The translations under genes and the position numbers were made by a program. From the NCBI GenBank assembly GCA_013287605.1, contig JABDDM010000017.1:1-36406 (forward strand): a stretch of 36,406 bases of DNA, read 5' to 3'. The notes below the pieces were generated by a model. That model was given only the letters and a program-made list of their open reading frames with translations, did not search any database and had not been told where the DNA came from. This stretch comes from Ignavibacteria bacterium. GTDB taxonomy: Bacteria > Bacteroidota > Ignavibacteria > Palsa-1295. Positions 1-8,464 of the stretch are shown piece after piece (the stretch's first letter is position 1; each line of letters begins with the position of its first letter).

Positions 1-1898
1 TCAACATTCACTGGGCATTCGCTTTTGCAGCCTTTGCAAGCGAGACAGAGATTAAGTGACTCCTTGACAGCTTCGTCCTTCCAATCCGGTTTGAGCACCT
101 CTCCTCGCATGAGTTCATAAAGTAGGCGAGCTCTTCCACGGGTTGTGTAGCGCTCTTCATGCGTCGCCATGTAGCTTGGACACATTGTCCCGCCATCCGA
201 TCGCCTGCAGAGCCCGGCACCAACGCACCGTTCTGTTGCCTGTACAAAGCTTCCGCGATCTTCTGGATATTGGAAGACCGTGAGAGGCTTCCATGGGGTA
301 TAGTTAGGTCCATAGCGCAGGTGTTCATCAAGTCGATAGGGTGTTACGACCTTGCCCGGATTCATTTTGTTTTGCGGGTCCCAGATCGATTTGAATTCGC
401 GAAAGGCATTCATGAGCTCAGGACCATACATGATTGGCAAGAGCTCTGCACGGGACTGTCCATCGCCGTGCTCACCGGAGAGTGAGCCTCCATATTTTAC
501 TGTGAGTGCTGCAGCTTCGAAGAGGAATTCGCGCCACTTTGCGATGCCTTCTGCACTGCGCAGATCGAACGTCAATCGTGTGTGAACGCAGCCATGACCA
601 AAGTGACCGTAGAGCGCGCTGTGGTAATCATATTTGCCTAGTAAGTCACGGAAATCTCGCAGATACGCACCAAGCTTCGCTGGCGGCACGGCAGCATCTT
701 CCCACCCTTCGTGATTTTCCTGATCATCGCCGGTGCTGGCTGTTGCTGGTAGACCCGACTCACGAACACGCCAGATGCGACGCTGAGTTTTTGGATCGAG
801 AAAGATGCGGGTGTTAGGTGCGGTATCCAACGTTTGCAAATGGGAGAGGAGACGTTCAGCTTTGGCCTTGGCTTCGTCTTGCGTTTCTCCTCCAAATTCT
901 ACTAAGAGCCATCCGCCACCTTCCGGAAGTAATGCAACATCTTCAAGATGCAGCTTCTTGCGTCGCACATCGTCCATGAAGTGTTCATCGAACCCTTCAA
1001 GTCCGACTGGACCGAATGACATAATGAGCGGCACATGGTCGGCAGCAACGTAGATATCCGAAAAGCTGAGTGCTGCAAGCACTCGTGATGGAGGACTGTG
1101 AATGAGTTTTATCGTGGCTTCGAGCACTGTGACGCATGTTCCTTCCGTGCCGACGAGCGCGCGAGCAACATTAAAGCTATTCTCAGGTAGCAACTCATCA
1201 AGATTGAATCCGGACACTCGACGTGGAAGCTTGGGGAATCCGGTGCGGATCACTTCTGCATATTTGTCTCTCAGCGCTCGCAACTTCCGATAGATCTCCG
1301 CTCGCGGGCCGCCTTCAGATTGGATTTGTTCGTACAGCGCATCCGTAGTTGGGCCAACTCTGAGTTGTACACCATCATAAGTGACGATCTCCAGTTCGTG
1401 AATATTGTCCGAAGTGCGCCCGGACATGATCGAATGGACGCCACAGGAGTTATTTCCGATCATTCCCCCAAGCGTGCACCACTTATGTGTTGCTGGGTCC
1501 GGACCAAATGTGAGATGATGCTTCTCAGCTTCGTCGCGCAGATCATCAAGCACGAGTCCTGGTTCGACACGTGCGAGTTTCGTAGTATGATCGAGATCGA
1601 TTAGCCGATTAACATACTTTGAAAGATCAAGGACAACAGCCCAGTTGCAGCATTGGCCGGCAAGGCTGGTACCAGCGCCTCGCGTGAGAATCGGAGCGCC
1701 GTATTTATTTGCAATGCTGATCGCAGCGATGACATCGGCTCTGTCAAGAGGGATACAAACGCCGATCGGCACCATTCGATAGTTTGATGCATCGGTGGCA
1801 TACAGTGCTCGGCTGCCATTATCAAATCGAACCTCTCCTCTGAGCGTGGCTCGCAACTCCTGTTCGAGCGCATCGCTCGCCTGAAATGTATCAGGCAT
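1..1898 (-). CDS. FAD-binding and (Fe-S)-binding oxidoreductase, YdiJ/GlcD-like (3' end outside window)
   Basis: The minus frame is open from an ATG at 1898 to the window edge, giving 632 codons without a stop. The N-terminal half is a PCMH-type FAD-binding dehydrogenase: RGAGTSLAGQ at residues 73-82 and GGMIGNNSCG at about 144-153 line the flavin site. Histidine-rich GHFGHG and GEHGDG near residues 426 and 475 match the metal/substrate site of D-lactate, glycolate and D-2-hydroxyglutarate dehydrogenases. A ferredoxin-like part follows: CVGAGLC...MCPSYMAT and then CLACKGCKSECP just before the edge, typical [4Fe-4S] ligands. E. coli YdiJ (a D-2-hydroxyglutarate dehydrogenase) has this order in about 1000 residues, so roughly a third, probably the CCG/Fe-S oxidoreductase domain, is missing. 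The substrate (a D-2-hydroxyacid) is inferred. The start lies one base after the stop of the DinB gene, implying co-translation. Confidence 0.88.
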   Translation of the reverse strand, partial: MPDTFQASDALEQELRATLRGEVRFDNGSRALYATDASNYRMVPIGVCIPLDRADVIAAISIANKYGAPILTRGAGTSLAGQCCNWAVVLDLSKYVNRLIDLDHTTKLARVEPGLVLDDLRDEAEKHHLTFGPDPATHKWCTLGGMIGNNSCGVHSIMSGRTSDNIHELEIVTYDGVQLRVGPTTDALYEQIQSEGGPRAEIYRKLRALRDKYAEVIRTGFPKLPRRVSGFNLDELLPENSFNVARALVGTEGTCVTVLEATIKLIHSPPSRVLAALSFSDIYVAADHVPLIMSFGPVGLEGFDEHFMDDVRRKKLHLEDVALLPEGGGWLLVEFGGETQDEAKAKAERLLSHLQTLDTAPNTRIFLDPKTQRRIWRVRESGLPATASTGDDQENHEGWEDAAVPPAKLGAYLRDFRDLLGKYDYHSALYGHFGHGCVHTRLTFDLRSAEGIAKWREFLFEAAALTVKYGGSLSGEHGDGQSRAELLPIMYGPELMNAFREFKSIWDPQNKMNPGKVVTPYRLDEHLRYGPNYTPWKPLTVFQYPEDRGSFVQATERCVGAGLCRRSDGGTMCPSYMATHEERYTTRGRARLLYELMRGEVLKPDWKDEAVKESLNLCLACKGCKSECPVNV

Positions 1899-1899
1899 G

Positions 1900-2376
1900 T
1901 TAAGTTGAAAGACGGGTGAACGCGATGAAATCGGTCGAAGCCGGCGCACCACCTCCCTGGCGAACGAGCTGCATGATCTGTCCGCGATGATGTGTCGCGT
2001 GATTGATAACCTGCATCAAGATATCAATGACTGAGCTTGTGAATTCATCGCCAGCCAGGCTATTGTAGGTGATCGAATGCTGCAGATCTTCTTCTTTGAT
2101 GCTCGATAAATACTTAGCGAAGTTCTCAGCTTCTTCGATGTTCTTTGATCTGCACACTTCGAGAGAGTATTCGGGCCAGACAGTAAGTCCAGGTACCTCT
2201 TCACGCAAAATCCGAACACGCCGCCACATTTCTGCTGCGTTCAGGATATGCCCGAAGAGTCGCAGGGCCTGCTGGGATTGAGGTGATTCGACTGGCAATT
2301 GTGCGATGGCATCACAGGCACGGTCGTTGGCCCAGACTACGTATTTATAGAAGCGCTTGAGATCTGATCTAGTCAT
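1900..2376 (-). CDS. DinB/YfiT-family protein
   Basis: 158 residues from the ATG at 2376. An earlier in-frame start at 2478 would add 34 residues that look non-coding and would cover the divergent promoter region, so it is rejected. The protein is a predicted four-helix bundle of the DinB family: one histidine in LFGHILNAAEMW and the HATHHRGQI motif near the C-terminus give the three-histidine metal site usual for this fold. Members include thiol-dependent S-transferases (bacillithiol, mycothiol, glutathione) and uncharacterised damage-inducible proteins, and the sequence does not say which applies here. It ends one base before the start of the FAD/Fe-S dehydrogenase, so the two probably form an operon. 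A TAnnTTTG octamer (2416-2423, minus) lies 40 bp upstream. Confidence 0.8.
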   Translation of the reverse strand: MTRSDLKRFYKYVVWANDRACDAIAQLPVESPQSQQALRLFGHILNAAEMWRRVRILREEVPGLTVWPEYSLEVCRSKNIEEAENFAKYLSSIKEEDLQHSITYNSLAGDEFTSSVIDILMQVINHATHHRGQIMQLVRQGGGAPASTDFIAFTRLST

Positions 2377-2415
2377 GAATTTCGCTCTGGAGTTAAGGCA
2401 CGAACAAAGCCAGCA

Positions 2416-2423
2416 CAAAGTTA
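2416..2423 (-). promoter_or_regulatory. Putative Bacteroidota-type -7 element for the DinB gene
   Basis: The minus strand reads TAACTTTG, a full match to TAnnTTTG, 40 bp upstream of the DinB ATG. A -33 TTG at the usual 19-bp spacing is not evident. It is arranged back to back with the element at 2456-2463. Motif match only. Confidence 0.35.
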
Positions 2424-2455
2424 ATTGTTCGTGTTCGATAGGTGGTGAACTGGCG

Positions 2456-2463
2456 TATATTTG
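2456..2463 (+). promoter_or_regulatory. Putative Bacteroidota-type -7 element for cysteine dioxygenase
   Basis: TATATTTG, a full match to TAnnTTTG, 55 bp upstream of the ATG at 2519. A TTC lies 19 bp upstream, where TTG would be expected for -33. Together with the minus-strand element 33 bp away it makes the 142-bp intergenic region look like a compact divergent promoter. Confidence 0.4.
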
Positions 2464-2518
2464 AGCGCTTTTCACCACTCATGATTTTCAGTCTGTCTCT
2501 TTCGCTTCCGTAAAACGT

Positions 2519-3124
2519 ATGTCGTCTTTAAAGTCCCTTCAGAAGTCACTCGAGGAAGCATCCTCAAATTCCGCACATTCTTTCACCGCTGAAGACGTGA
2601 TGGAGATCCTTGGTCGGAACCTGCCGGATTGGTCCGAGATCGAGCCGCTCGTACCACACGACCATCCCTATGGGCGAATAACGCTCTTTGAGAATGAAGT
2701 TTTTGAAGTGATGATCGGCTGCTGGGACGAAGGCAACTGGTGCGACGCGCACGACCACGGCCCGAGTGTGGGTGCAGTTTATGCGTATTTGGGTGAGATC
2801 GAACATACGAGCTATGCGCTGAATGAGGGTGTTCTTGAAGCAACCGAGCGATGTTGCCTTTCCAAAGAGGATCTCTTGCCGCTAGGTCTCGGCATGATCC
2901 ATTCATTGACAAATACCCGCAGCACAGAGCCTTTTGTCGGTCTCCATATCTACAGTCCTCCAACCTCCAACGTCCGTGTTTTTCACATCGCAACTGGCGA
3001 CATCTATCATGTTACCAACGATCAGGGTGCCTGGGTGCCAACGGATCCCAAGAATATCAAGCACATCGAAAGGAAGGCATTTCGCTTTAGGAACCTGAGT
3101 GTCGAAGAGACTCTTAATAATTAG
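2519..3124 (+). CDS. cdo: Cysteine dioxygenase type I
   Basis: 201 residues, the usual length. Cysteine dioxygenase is a cytosolic non-haem iron cupin that oxidises L-cysteine to cysteine sulfinate with O2, committing sulfur to taurine or sulfate. The first cupin motif is visible as WCDAHDHGPSVG, giving iron ligands H78 and H80, and the third ligand is H128 in GMIHSLTN. The catalytic tyrosine of the family falls at Y145 in GLHIYSPP. The position of the mammalian cross-linked cysteine is glycine here (G85), as in characterised bacterial enzymes. The start is the first ATG after the divergent promoter region, with no Shine-Dalgarno sequence visible. The gene implies aerobic metabolism. It is transcribed away from the DinB gene and is followed by a secreted protein. 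Confidence 0.9.
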   Translation: MSSLKSLQKSLEEASSNSAHSFTAEDVMEILGRNLPDWSEIEPLVPHDHPYGRITLFENEVFEVMIGCWDEGNWCDAHDHGPSVGAVYAYLGEIEHTSYALNEGVLEATERCCLSKEDLLPLGLGMIHSLTNTRSTEPFVGLHIYSPPTSNVRVFHIATGDIYHVTNDQGAWVPTDPKNIKHIERKAFRFRNLSVEETLNN

Positions 3125-3141
3125 TGAAGCCACTGTTCTGA

Positions 3142-3291
3142 CTGGTCTCCTGCTGGTCACTGCATCTGTTTCTAGTATTCATCATCTCCTCCGTTGCTGC
3201 ACCTGGCAGCTTAGCGCAGCCTCGTGTGTTCATTGGAGTGGACGTACGTAAATCGCTTGTTGAGATACCTGCCCGGTGTCAACAACAATAG
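3142..3291 (+). other. Open stretch resembling a start-less secreted peptide (possible gene remnant)
   Basis: Between cysteine dioxygenase and the next gene, one plus frame is open for 49 codons between TGA (3139-3141) and TAG (3289-3291). The conceptual product contains a hydrophobic run (LFLVFIISSVAA), a plausible signal-peptidase site (GSLAQ) and a polar tail (PRVFIGVDVRKSLVE). No ATG, GTG or TTG exists in the frame, so normal translation is unlikely. It may be the decayed 5' end of an exported protein, or chance. Confidence 0.25.
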
Positions 3292-3292
3292 T

Positions 3293-4375
3293 ATGCAACA
3301 TACGATCGATCATTTCTTTGAGAGTGCAACAGCACGCACGTTGCTGATCGCATTTCTCCTATCTTCTTTTGTTATTCCGAGTGTTGGCAGTCGTGCGCAA
3401 AAGAAATTGCACCGTGATAAGAATCTCGCTGCATCAACCAATGTTGATCCGGCACTTTCGCCAGACAGCGTGCCCGATCTTTATACTGTCGCGGCTCTTG
3501 GAAGTGCAGTGCTTGATTCTGCGACTCCATTCCCCGTGCCAATCGCATTCCTTGATCTGAAGGATAGCCTGCGATATTGGCTTGCGGTGCGTTTCCCACA
3601 TCTGGGTGTTCTCGGCATCAGGGAGGATACTGTTTTGAAGCCAAGCTTCATCGCGACGAACGGACTAAGAGCATACCGTGCAGACAATCCGATCATGCAA
3701 CTCAAATTTCCGAGCATGGGCTACGCTTTCTGGATTGATGTCTATGATCGCACGTCGCGAAAACTTATCACGTCTCGACTTATGCCATACTCCATGGACA
3801 TGGAGCGATATACGCTCGCGAGCTATCGATACGTGCACCAGCCGACAAGCGGTTTAGGCAGCGAATTATTGCGTCGCACATTTGTGCCGAAGCTCCTTCC
3901 GGTCACATTCGAGACCCACCCAGGGTGGTTGGGGATCGAGGAAGTAGACTCGCGAGGCATTTATTCTCTTCGGTTTCAGGATCCGAAGGATTCAACAAAA
4001 ACCTTCTTAAGCTTGACGATCAACCCGGTCGCATTTCGGAGGCTGGATTCTTCTCTATGGGAAGAATTTAAAGACCATGCTCGCGTCGCATTCGGTATGA
4101 AGGGAATCGCTGTGAATTCGCTCGGCGACTTTGAAGTACTTGAATCAGCCGCTCATCAGGTTATCGAGCGTGGGTATGAGTTTCTGTCGAAGCAGTCGGA
4201 CGAAGGACTTGACTATGTTGCAACCTATATCACTCCGCATGCAATCATTCTCTTAATGGCGCCGATGGACCGCTCTGTTCCTGCGGATAAATTTGAGTTC
4301 TACCGTGCAATCGCCAGAAGCTTCCGTCTGAAAGCCGATCTCGTACCAAAGAATCAGGCGAAAATCGGAGGATGA
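3293..4375 (+). CDS. Secreted protein of unknown function
   Basis: 360 residues from the ATG at 3293. An upstream GTG at 3224 in the same frame would put 23 unlikely residues before the signal peptide. The N-terminus has a basic/polar lead, a hydrophobic core (TLLIAFLLSSFVIPSVG) and a possible cleavage site after SRA, so the protein is probably exported to the periplasm. The remainder is mixed alpha/beta with no motif I recognise. The last ~150 residues (from about FLSLTINPVAFRRL to YRAIARSFRL) loosely recall PsbP/DUF1795-like modules, which is only an impression. There are no cysteine or histidine clusters and no T9SS tail. It is followed by a strong terminator at 4501-4530, so it is transcribed apart from the next secreted-protein gene. 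Confidence 0.7.
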   Translation: MQHTIDHFFESATARTLLIAFLLSSFVIPSVGSRAQKKLHRDKNLAASTNVDPALSPDSVPDLYTVAALGSAVLDSATPFPVPIAFLDLKDSLRYWLAVRFPHLGVLGIREDTVLKPSFIATNGLRAYRADNPIMQLKFPSMGYAFWIDVYDRTSRKLITSRLMPYSMDMERYTLASYRYVHQPTSGLGSELLRRTFVPKLLPVTFETHPGWLGIEEVDSRGIYSLRFQDPKDSTKTFLSLTINPVAFRRLDSSLWEEFKDHARVAFGMKGIAVNSLGDFEVLESAAHQVIERGYEFLSKQSDEGLDYVATYITPHAIILLMAPMDRSVPADKFEFYRAIARSFRLKADLVPKNQAKIGG

Positions 4376-4500
4376 AATTCGTTTAAATCCACCGTCCACA
4401 CCTCTTGCGTATTAGTAAGGAATGGGTGGATATCGGATTTCTCTTCGTGGGGCTGGGAATTCGATAAGGAAGCTGCAGTAATGCGACTTCAGCCACTTTG

Positions 4501-4530
4501 AAAGGGTCGGATTTCCGACCCTTTTGTTTT
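4501..4530 (+). terminator. Rho-independent terminator after the secreted-protein gene
   Basis: Perfect 11-bp arms (AAAGGGTCGGA at 4501-4511 and its complement at 4514-4524) around a TT centre, followed by the T-rich TGTTTTG. It lies 125 bp past the stop at 4375. Confidence 0.85.
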
Positions 4531-4608
4531 GTCGCTCATTTCCGAAGGTGATCGGATTGAAGGGTATCGATATGTCGTTAGACTGCGAAAGATCAAGATT
4601 GCAATTTG

Positions 4609-5121
4609 ATGCGTAAAATAACTTTTGTGCTGGTTTGCTTGCTTAGCTCAGCAGTTTATGACAATGTTCTAGCTCAAAGAACTTCCCACGTAAATTTTGA
4701 CACGATCACCATGGCAAGACTGACGGCAGGCGAACCGCTTCGCGATCTCGCAGTGAAAGTGGTCGTTCCAATCGACACATTACTTTGGGGCGGTGAAGAC
4801 GGCGCGAGTCTTTTCAAATTCAATGGAAAGTACTTCGGACAGCCGGGTGAATTCCGTCTTGCGACGCAAGGCACGCTCATCCATCAGATCACTTTTTCGG
4901 TGCAATCTCGAGATAGCAATGATGCCGCTCGACTCTTTGAAAACCTCGATGCGCTGCTCGAGAAAAAATATGGCCATCCAAACGAAGGCTACACCAATGT
5001 TTTCAGGATGATCCGCTGGAAAGGCAAACGCCAGGTCTTAGCGCTGCAGACTAAGGAAGGGACCAATTACGTTTCGGTCATCTTGACGGAACTTGAACAA
5101 AGGAAGTCTACCCGAGAGTAG
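4609..5121 (+). CDS. Small exported protein of unknown function
   Basis: 170 residues from the ATG at 4609; a TTG one codon upstream is less likely. The N-terminus (MRKITFVLVCLLSSAVYDNVLAQ) is a clear signal peptide with probable cleavage after VLA, so the mature protein is likely about 147 residues in the periplasm. The mature part has a central lysine/glutamate-rich helix (LFENLDALLEKKYGHP) followed by beta-like segments (FRMIRWKGKRQVLALQ, YVSVILTEL). That strand pattern is common in small Bacteroidota periplasmic proteins of unknown role. No catalytic motif is visible. The gene sits alone between the terminator at 4501-4530 and ychF. Confidence 0.7.
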   Translation: MRKITFVLVCLLSSAVYDNVLAQRTSHVNFDTITMARLTAGEPLRDLAVKVVVPIDTLLWGGEDGASLFKFNGKYFGQPGEFRLATQGTLIHQITFSVQSRDSNDAARLFENLDALLEKKYGHPNEGYTNVFRMIRWKGKRQVLALQTKEGTNYVSVILTELEQRKSTRE

Positions 5122-5209
5122 GGGCTCGACCGAGATCGCACCCGGAACAAAAATCTCTCACGATTTGCTACGAGGGCGACTAGACACGCCTAACTGATCC
5201 AAGTATACG

Positions 5210-6310
5210 ATGGGAATTCGCTGCGGCATCGTCGGACTGCCGAATGTGGGGAAATCGACTCTATTCAACGCGATTACGGCAAGCTCGCAAGCCGCCGCCG
5301 AGAATTATCCGTTTTGCACTATCGAGCCCAATACTGGGGTCGTGGCAGTTCCGGACTCGAGGCTAAAAATACTGACCAAGTTGATCGAACCCGAAAAGGA
5401 AGTCCCTACTACCATCGAATTCGTCGATATTGCCGGTCTCGTCAAAGGCGCTGCCTCCGGTGAGGGTCTCGGTAATCAATTCCTTTCCCACATCCGCGAT
5501 GTTGATGCGATCGCCCATGTCGTCCGTGCCTTTGATGATGCGAATGTCATCCATGTCGATGGCTCCATCAATCCAAAACGCGATATCGAGATCATCGAAG
5601 CTGAATTGATACTGAAGGATCTCGAGACGCTCGACAAAAAGCAGGATGCAGCGCAGCGTAAAGCGAAGACCGGGGAGGGAAAGGCCAGAGCTGAAGTGGA
5701 CATGTACACCAGGCTTCGACAGCAGATGGTTGAAGGTCGGCTGGCTCGTTATTTCCCGCTGGCCAATGATGACGAGAAAACGTGGTTGCGAGAGATGCAT
5801 CTTCTGACTGCGAAACCCGTACTGTACGTAGCCAACACCGATGAAGCAGGAGTCGTCAATGGCAACGCGTACATCGAGGCAATCAAAGAGATCGCCAAAC
5901 GCGAAGATGCACGTGTGGTCTCGATCTGCGCCAAGATCGAGATGGAGCTTGCCGAAGTCGAAGAATCTGAACGCGAACATTTCCTGCACGATCTTGGCTT
6001 AAAGGAGCCAGGGTTGAATGCTGTTGTGCGCGAGGCCTATGATTTGCTTGGGCTGCAGACCTACTTTACGGCCGGCAAAACCGAGGTGCGAGCCTGGACG
6101 GTGCGCAAAGGGGCAAAAGCTCCTGAAGCCGCCGGCGTCATTCACACCGATTTTGAAAAAGGTTTTATCCGTGCCGAAGTGATGAAGTACAACGATCTTG
6201 TACGTCTCGGCAACGAAAGCGCTGTCAAGGTTGCCGGGCTGCTACGCAGTGAAGGCAAGGAATACATCGTAGAAGATGGCGACGTCATGCATTTCCGCTT
6301 TAACGTTTAA
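5210..6310 (+). CDS. ychF: Ribosome-binding ATPase YchF (Obg-like)
   Basis: 366 residues (E. coli YchF has 363). YchF is a universally conserved P-loop protein of the Obg family that binds ATP rather than GTP, associates with the ribosome and is linked to oxidative-stress responses. Seen: G1 loop GLPNVGKST at residues 9-17, G3 DIAGLVKGA from 73, and NTDEAG near 208 in place of the GTPase NKxD, which fits the family's ATP preference. A coiled-coil region is present around residues 130-175. The C-terminal TGS domain ([20 protein letters not shown] onward) is intact. The ATG follows an 88-bp gap with no Shine-Dalgarno sequence. The two downstream genes may share its transcript. Confidence 0.95.
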   Translation: MGIRCGIVGLPNVGKSTLFNAITASSQAAAENYPFCTIEPNTGVVAVPDSRLKILTKLIEPEKEVPTTIEFVDIAGLVKGAASGEGLGNQFLSHIRDVDAIAHVVRAFDDANVIHVDGSINPKRDIEIIEAELILKDLETLDKKQDAAQRKAKTGEGKARAEVDMYTRLRQQMVEGRLARYFPLANDDEKTWLREMHLLTAKPVLYVANTDEAGVVNGNAYIEAIKEIAKREDARVVSICAKIEMELAEVEESEREHFLHDLGLKEPGLNAVVREAYDLLGLQTYFTAGKTEVRAWTVRKGAKAPEAAGVIHTDFEKGFIRAEVMKYNDLVRLGNESAVKVAGLLRSEGKEYIVEDGDVMHFRFNV

Positions 6311-6340
6311 CGATTTGACTGGACATCGGGGCACGAATTG

Positions 6341-6365
6341 CCATGTTTGTGGTGTCGTAACATGG
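6341..6365. other. Small inverted repeat upstream of the HD-domain gene
   Basis: CCATGTT (6341-6347) and AACATGG (6359-6365) form perfect 7-bp arms around 11 nt, 18-42 bp upstream of the GTG start at 6383. It could be an operator or an mRNA hairpin. No further evidence. Confidence 0.3.
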
Positions 6366-6382
6366 TAGTAATCACCGCTTAA

Positions 6383-7018
6383 GTGCCTTTTTCAAGCGTA
6401 CATCTTCCGCACGAGCGCTACAACGAGACTTTTCTCTCCCGCGAGGATCTGGAGATGCTATTGCGTGAACGCAATCTTGCAGCCATCCAGATCAATAAGT
6501 GCGTTGACGCATATGAAATGGCCGAGAGTGTCCATGAGTACCAGAAGCGTCCGGACAATACTCCCTACTTCTGGCATCCGAGCCGAGTTGCTAAGATCTG
6601 TATCATCGAACTCAATCAATACGATGTAAGCGTCGTTTGTGCAGCGCTGTTGCATGATGCTCTTGAAGATTCTCATGTTCTTACGCCGGAGATCATCGAG
6701 CTGAACTTTGGATCGTACACCAGTTATCTCGTTCAGAAGTTGACGAAAGATATCAAAGCTGAAGGAGTGATCAAAGAGTGGGTGGAGAAGGAATACGTCG
6801 AGCGACTCATGCTCTCAAGCGAGGATGCGCGAATGCTCAAACTTGCGGACCGACTGGATACTTTTCGATGTCTTGAATTCAATGTCAAGAAGAATCCGAT
6901 CAAATATATCATGGAGACCAAAGAGCACTATTTCCCACTCGCACAAGGCTCCGACTCTCCGCGCCTGAAATACCTCATCAAGGAACTGCAAAAAGAGCAG
7001 AACAAATTTTTAGGGTGA
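6383..7018 (+). CDS. HD-domain protein, RelA/SpoT hydrolase-like ((p)ppGpp 3'-pyrophosphohydrolase family)
   Basis: 211 residues, GTG start at 6383; no ATG lies nearby in frame. It carries the signatures of the SpoT/MESH1 HD hydrolase fold: FWHPSRVA (H65), ALLHDALEDS (H91, D92, E95, D96) and KLADRLDTFRCLE (D156, R157), the metal and substrate residues used to remove the 3'-pyrophosphate of (p)ppGpp. No synthetase, TGS or ACT domain is present, and the length matches stand-alone small alarmone hydrolases. Odd points: KLADRLDT has aspartate where SpoT-type enzymes usually have asparagine (KLADRLHN), and the helical part after residue 120 is divergent, so a different pyrophosphate or nucleotide substrate is possible. 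The gap to ychF is 72 bp and to the dipeptidase gene 53 bp. Confidence 0.8.
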   Translation: MPFSSVHLPHERYNETFLSREDLEMLLRERNLAAIQINKCVDAYEMAESVHEYQKRPDNTPYFWHPSRVAKICIIELNQYDVSVVCAALLHDALEDSHVLTPEIIELNFGSYTSYLVQKLTKDIKAEGVIKEWVEKEYVERLMLSSEDARMLKLADRLDTFRCLEFNVKKNPIKYIMETKEHYFPLAQGSDSPRLKYLIKELQKEQNKFLG

Positions 7019-7071
7019 GCTTCGATAGCTGCTTCACCCGACTCTTGTTTTTTCACCACACACAAATCTGA

Positions 7072-8442
7072 ATGCAAGAAATCCTCAGTTACATCGATAA
7101 GAACAAAGATCGCTATGAATCCGAACTGAAGGAATTCCTCAGCATACCTTCGATTTCAACTGCTCCCGAAAATGTTGCTGACGTTCGCCGATGCGCAGCG
7201 TGGGTTCGGGATGAGTTGAAGCGGATCGGAATGAAGCAGGCGCAGATCTTTGAGACAGCGGGCCATCCTGTCGTGTATGCCGAGCATATGGAAGCTGGAG
7301 GCAACGCACAGACGGTGCTCTTTTATGGTCATTATGATGTGCAGCCAGTCGATCCACTCCATCTGTGGGATGCTCCGCCATTCGAACCAACTGTTCGTGG
7401 CGAGAACATCTATGCGCGTGGCAGCGCAGATGACAAGGGGCAGGTCTTTCTCAATCTCAAAGCACTCGAGGCGCATTTGAAGTTGAATGGCACGTTGCCC
7501 GTCAACGTCAAGGTGATGATCGAAGGCGAAGAGGAGATCGGTTCGCCGAACCTCGAGACATTCCTCGAAGAGCATCGCGAGTTTCTCAAGTGTGATACCG
7601 TGCTTGTCTCCGACACGCCAATGTATGGCTATGACACGCCGTCGCTCTGCTATGGCCTGCGAGGACTCTGTTACATTGAACTCGAAGTGACCGGACCAAA
7701 TCGAGATCTCCATTCCGGAAGTTATGGCGGAGTCGTCGTTAACCCCATCAATGCACTCGCGCACATGATCAGCAAATTGAAAGATGAGCAAGGCAACATT
7801 CTCATCGATGGGTTTTACGACAAGATCCTTCCCGAAGATAAACGGGAACGAGCCGAACTCTCAAAGCTGCCGTTTGACGAGACCTCATACAAGAAGGATC
7901 TTAACGTTAATGCGCTGGTCGGCGAAGCAGGCTACTCAAATGTTGAGCGGTTATCGATGCGTCCCACTCTTGATGTCAATGGTATTTGGGGTGGCTTCAT
8001 GGGCGATGGTGCGAAGACTGTCCTGCCATCGGTTGCACACGCAAAGATCTCCATGCGGCTCGTGCCAGACCAAACTCCTCAAGAGATCGCGAAGCTCTTC
8101 ACAAAGTTCATCGAAAAGATCACTCCGCCTGGCGTTCGAGTAAAGATAACAGAACTGCATGGTGGTCCTCCGGCGGTTACACCGATCGATTCTGCAGGTG
8201 TTCGTGCAGCCAGTCGTGCCTTGAAGCAGGTCTTTGGCAAAGAACCGCTTCTTACTCGTGAAGGCGGTTCGATCCCGATTGTGGAGCAGTTCAAACGCAT
8301 CCTCCACGCGCCAACAGTTCTTATGGGCTTTACGCTGCCAGACCAGAACGCCCATTCGCCTAACGAAAAACTCAACCTTCCGCACTTCCACAAAGGGATC
8401 AAAACAAGCGCGATCTTCTTTGCGGAGATGGCCAAGGAATAA
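7072..8442 (+). CDS. M20-family dipeptidase (metallopeptidase)
   Basis: 456 residues, normal for M20 dipeptidases of the carnosinase/ArgE/DapE/CPG2 clan. Di-zinc ligands and catalytic residues are all in place: FYGHYDVQP (H87, catalytic D89), GSADDKGQ (D120), EGEEEIGSP (catalytic E and ligand E near 153-154), VSDTP (D181) and NAHSPNE near the C-terminus (final histidine). The lid/dimerisation domain starts at about residue 205 (DLHSGSYGG). It probably hydrolyses dipeptides or N-acyl amino acids in the cytosol; no signal peptide is present. The exact substrate cannot be read from the sequence. A 12-bp hairpin lies 22 bp past the stop. Confidence 0.9.
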   Translation: MQEILSYIDKNKDRYESELKEFLSIPSISTAPENVADVRRCAAWVRDELKRIGMKQAQIFETAGHPVVYAEHMEAGGNAQTVLFYGHYDVQPVDPLHLWDAPPFEPTVRGENIYARGSADDKGQVFLNLKALEAHLKLNGTLPVNVKVMIEGEEEIGSPNLETFLEEHREFLKCDTVLVSDTPMYGYDTPSLCYGLRGLCYIELEVTGPNRDLHSGSYGGVVVNPINALAHMISKLKDEQGNILIDGFYDKILPEDKRERAELSKLPFDETSYKKDLNVNALVGEAGYSNVERLSMRPTLDVNGIWGGFMGDGAKTVLPSVAHAKISMRLVPDQTPQEIAKLFTKFIEKITPPGVRVKITELHGGPPAVTPIDSAGVRAASRALKQVFGKEPLLTREGGSIPIVEQFKRILHAPTVLMGFTLPDQNAHSPNEKLNLPHFHKGIKTSAIFFAEMAKE

Positions 8443-8464
8443 CAACGTTTCGGCACCATCACAA

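Noticed and set aside
159-1604. Several plus-strand open frames of 60-110 codons
   Set aside because: They lie antisense to the continuous FAD/Fe-S dehydrogenase frame, which has clear family motifs throughout and no frameshift at the points checked.
4385-4440. Inverted ATCCACC ... GGTGGAT after the secreted-protein gene
   Set aside because: Only 7-bp arms with a long spacer; the nearby 11-bp hairpin at 4501-4530 explains termination better.
5363-5989. Minus-strand open frame of 208 codons opposite ychF
   Set aside because: Pure antisense of a strongly conserved gene, with composition of a shadow frame (rich in F, D, L) and no recognisable motif.
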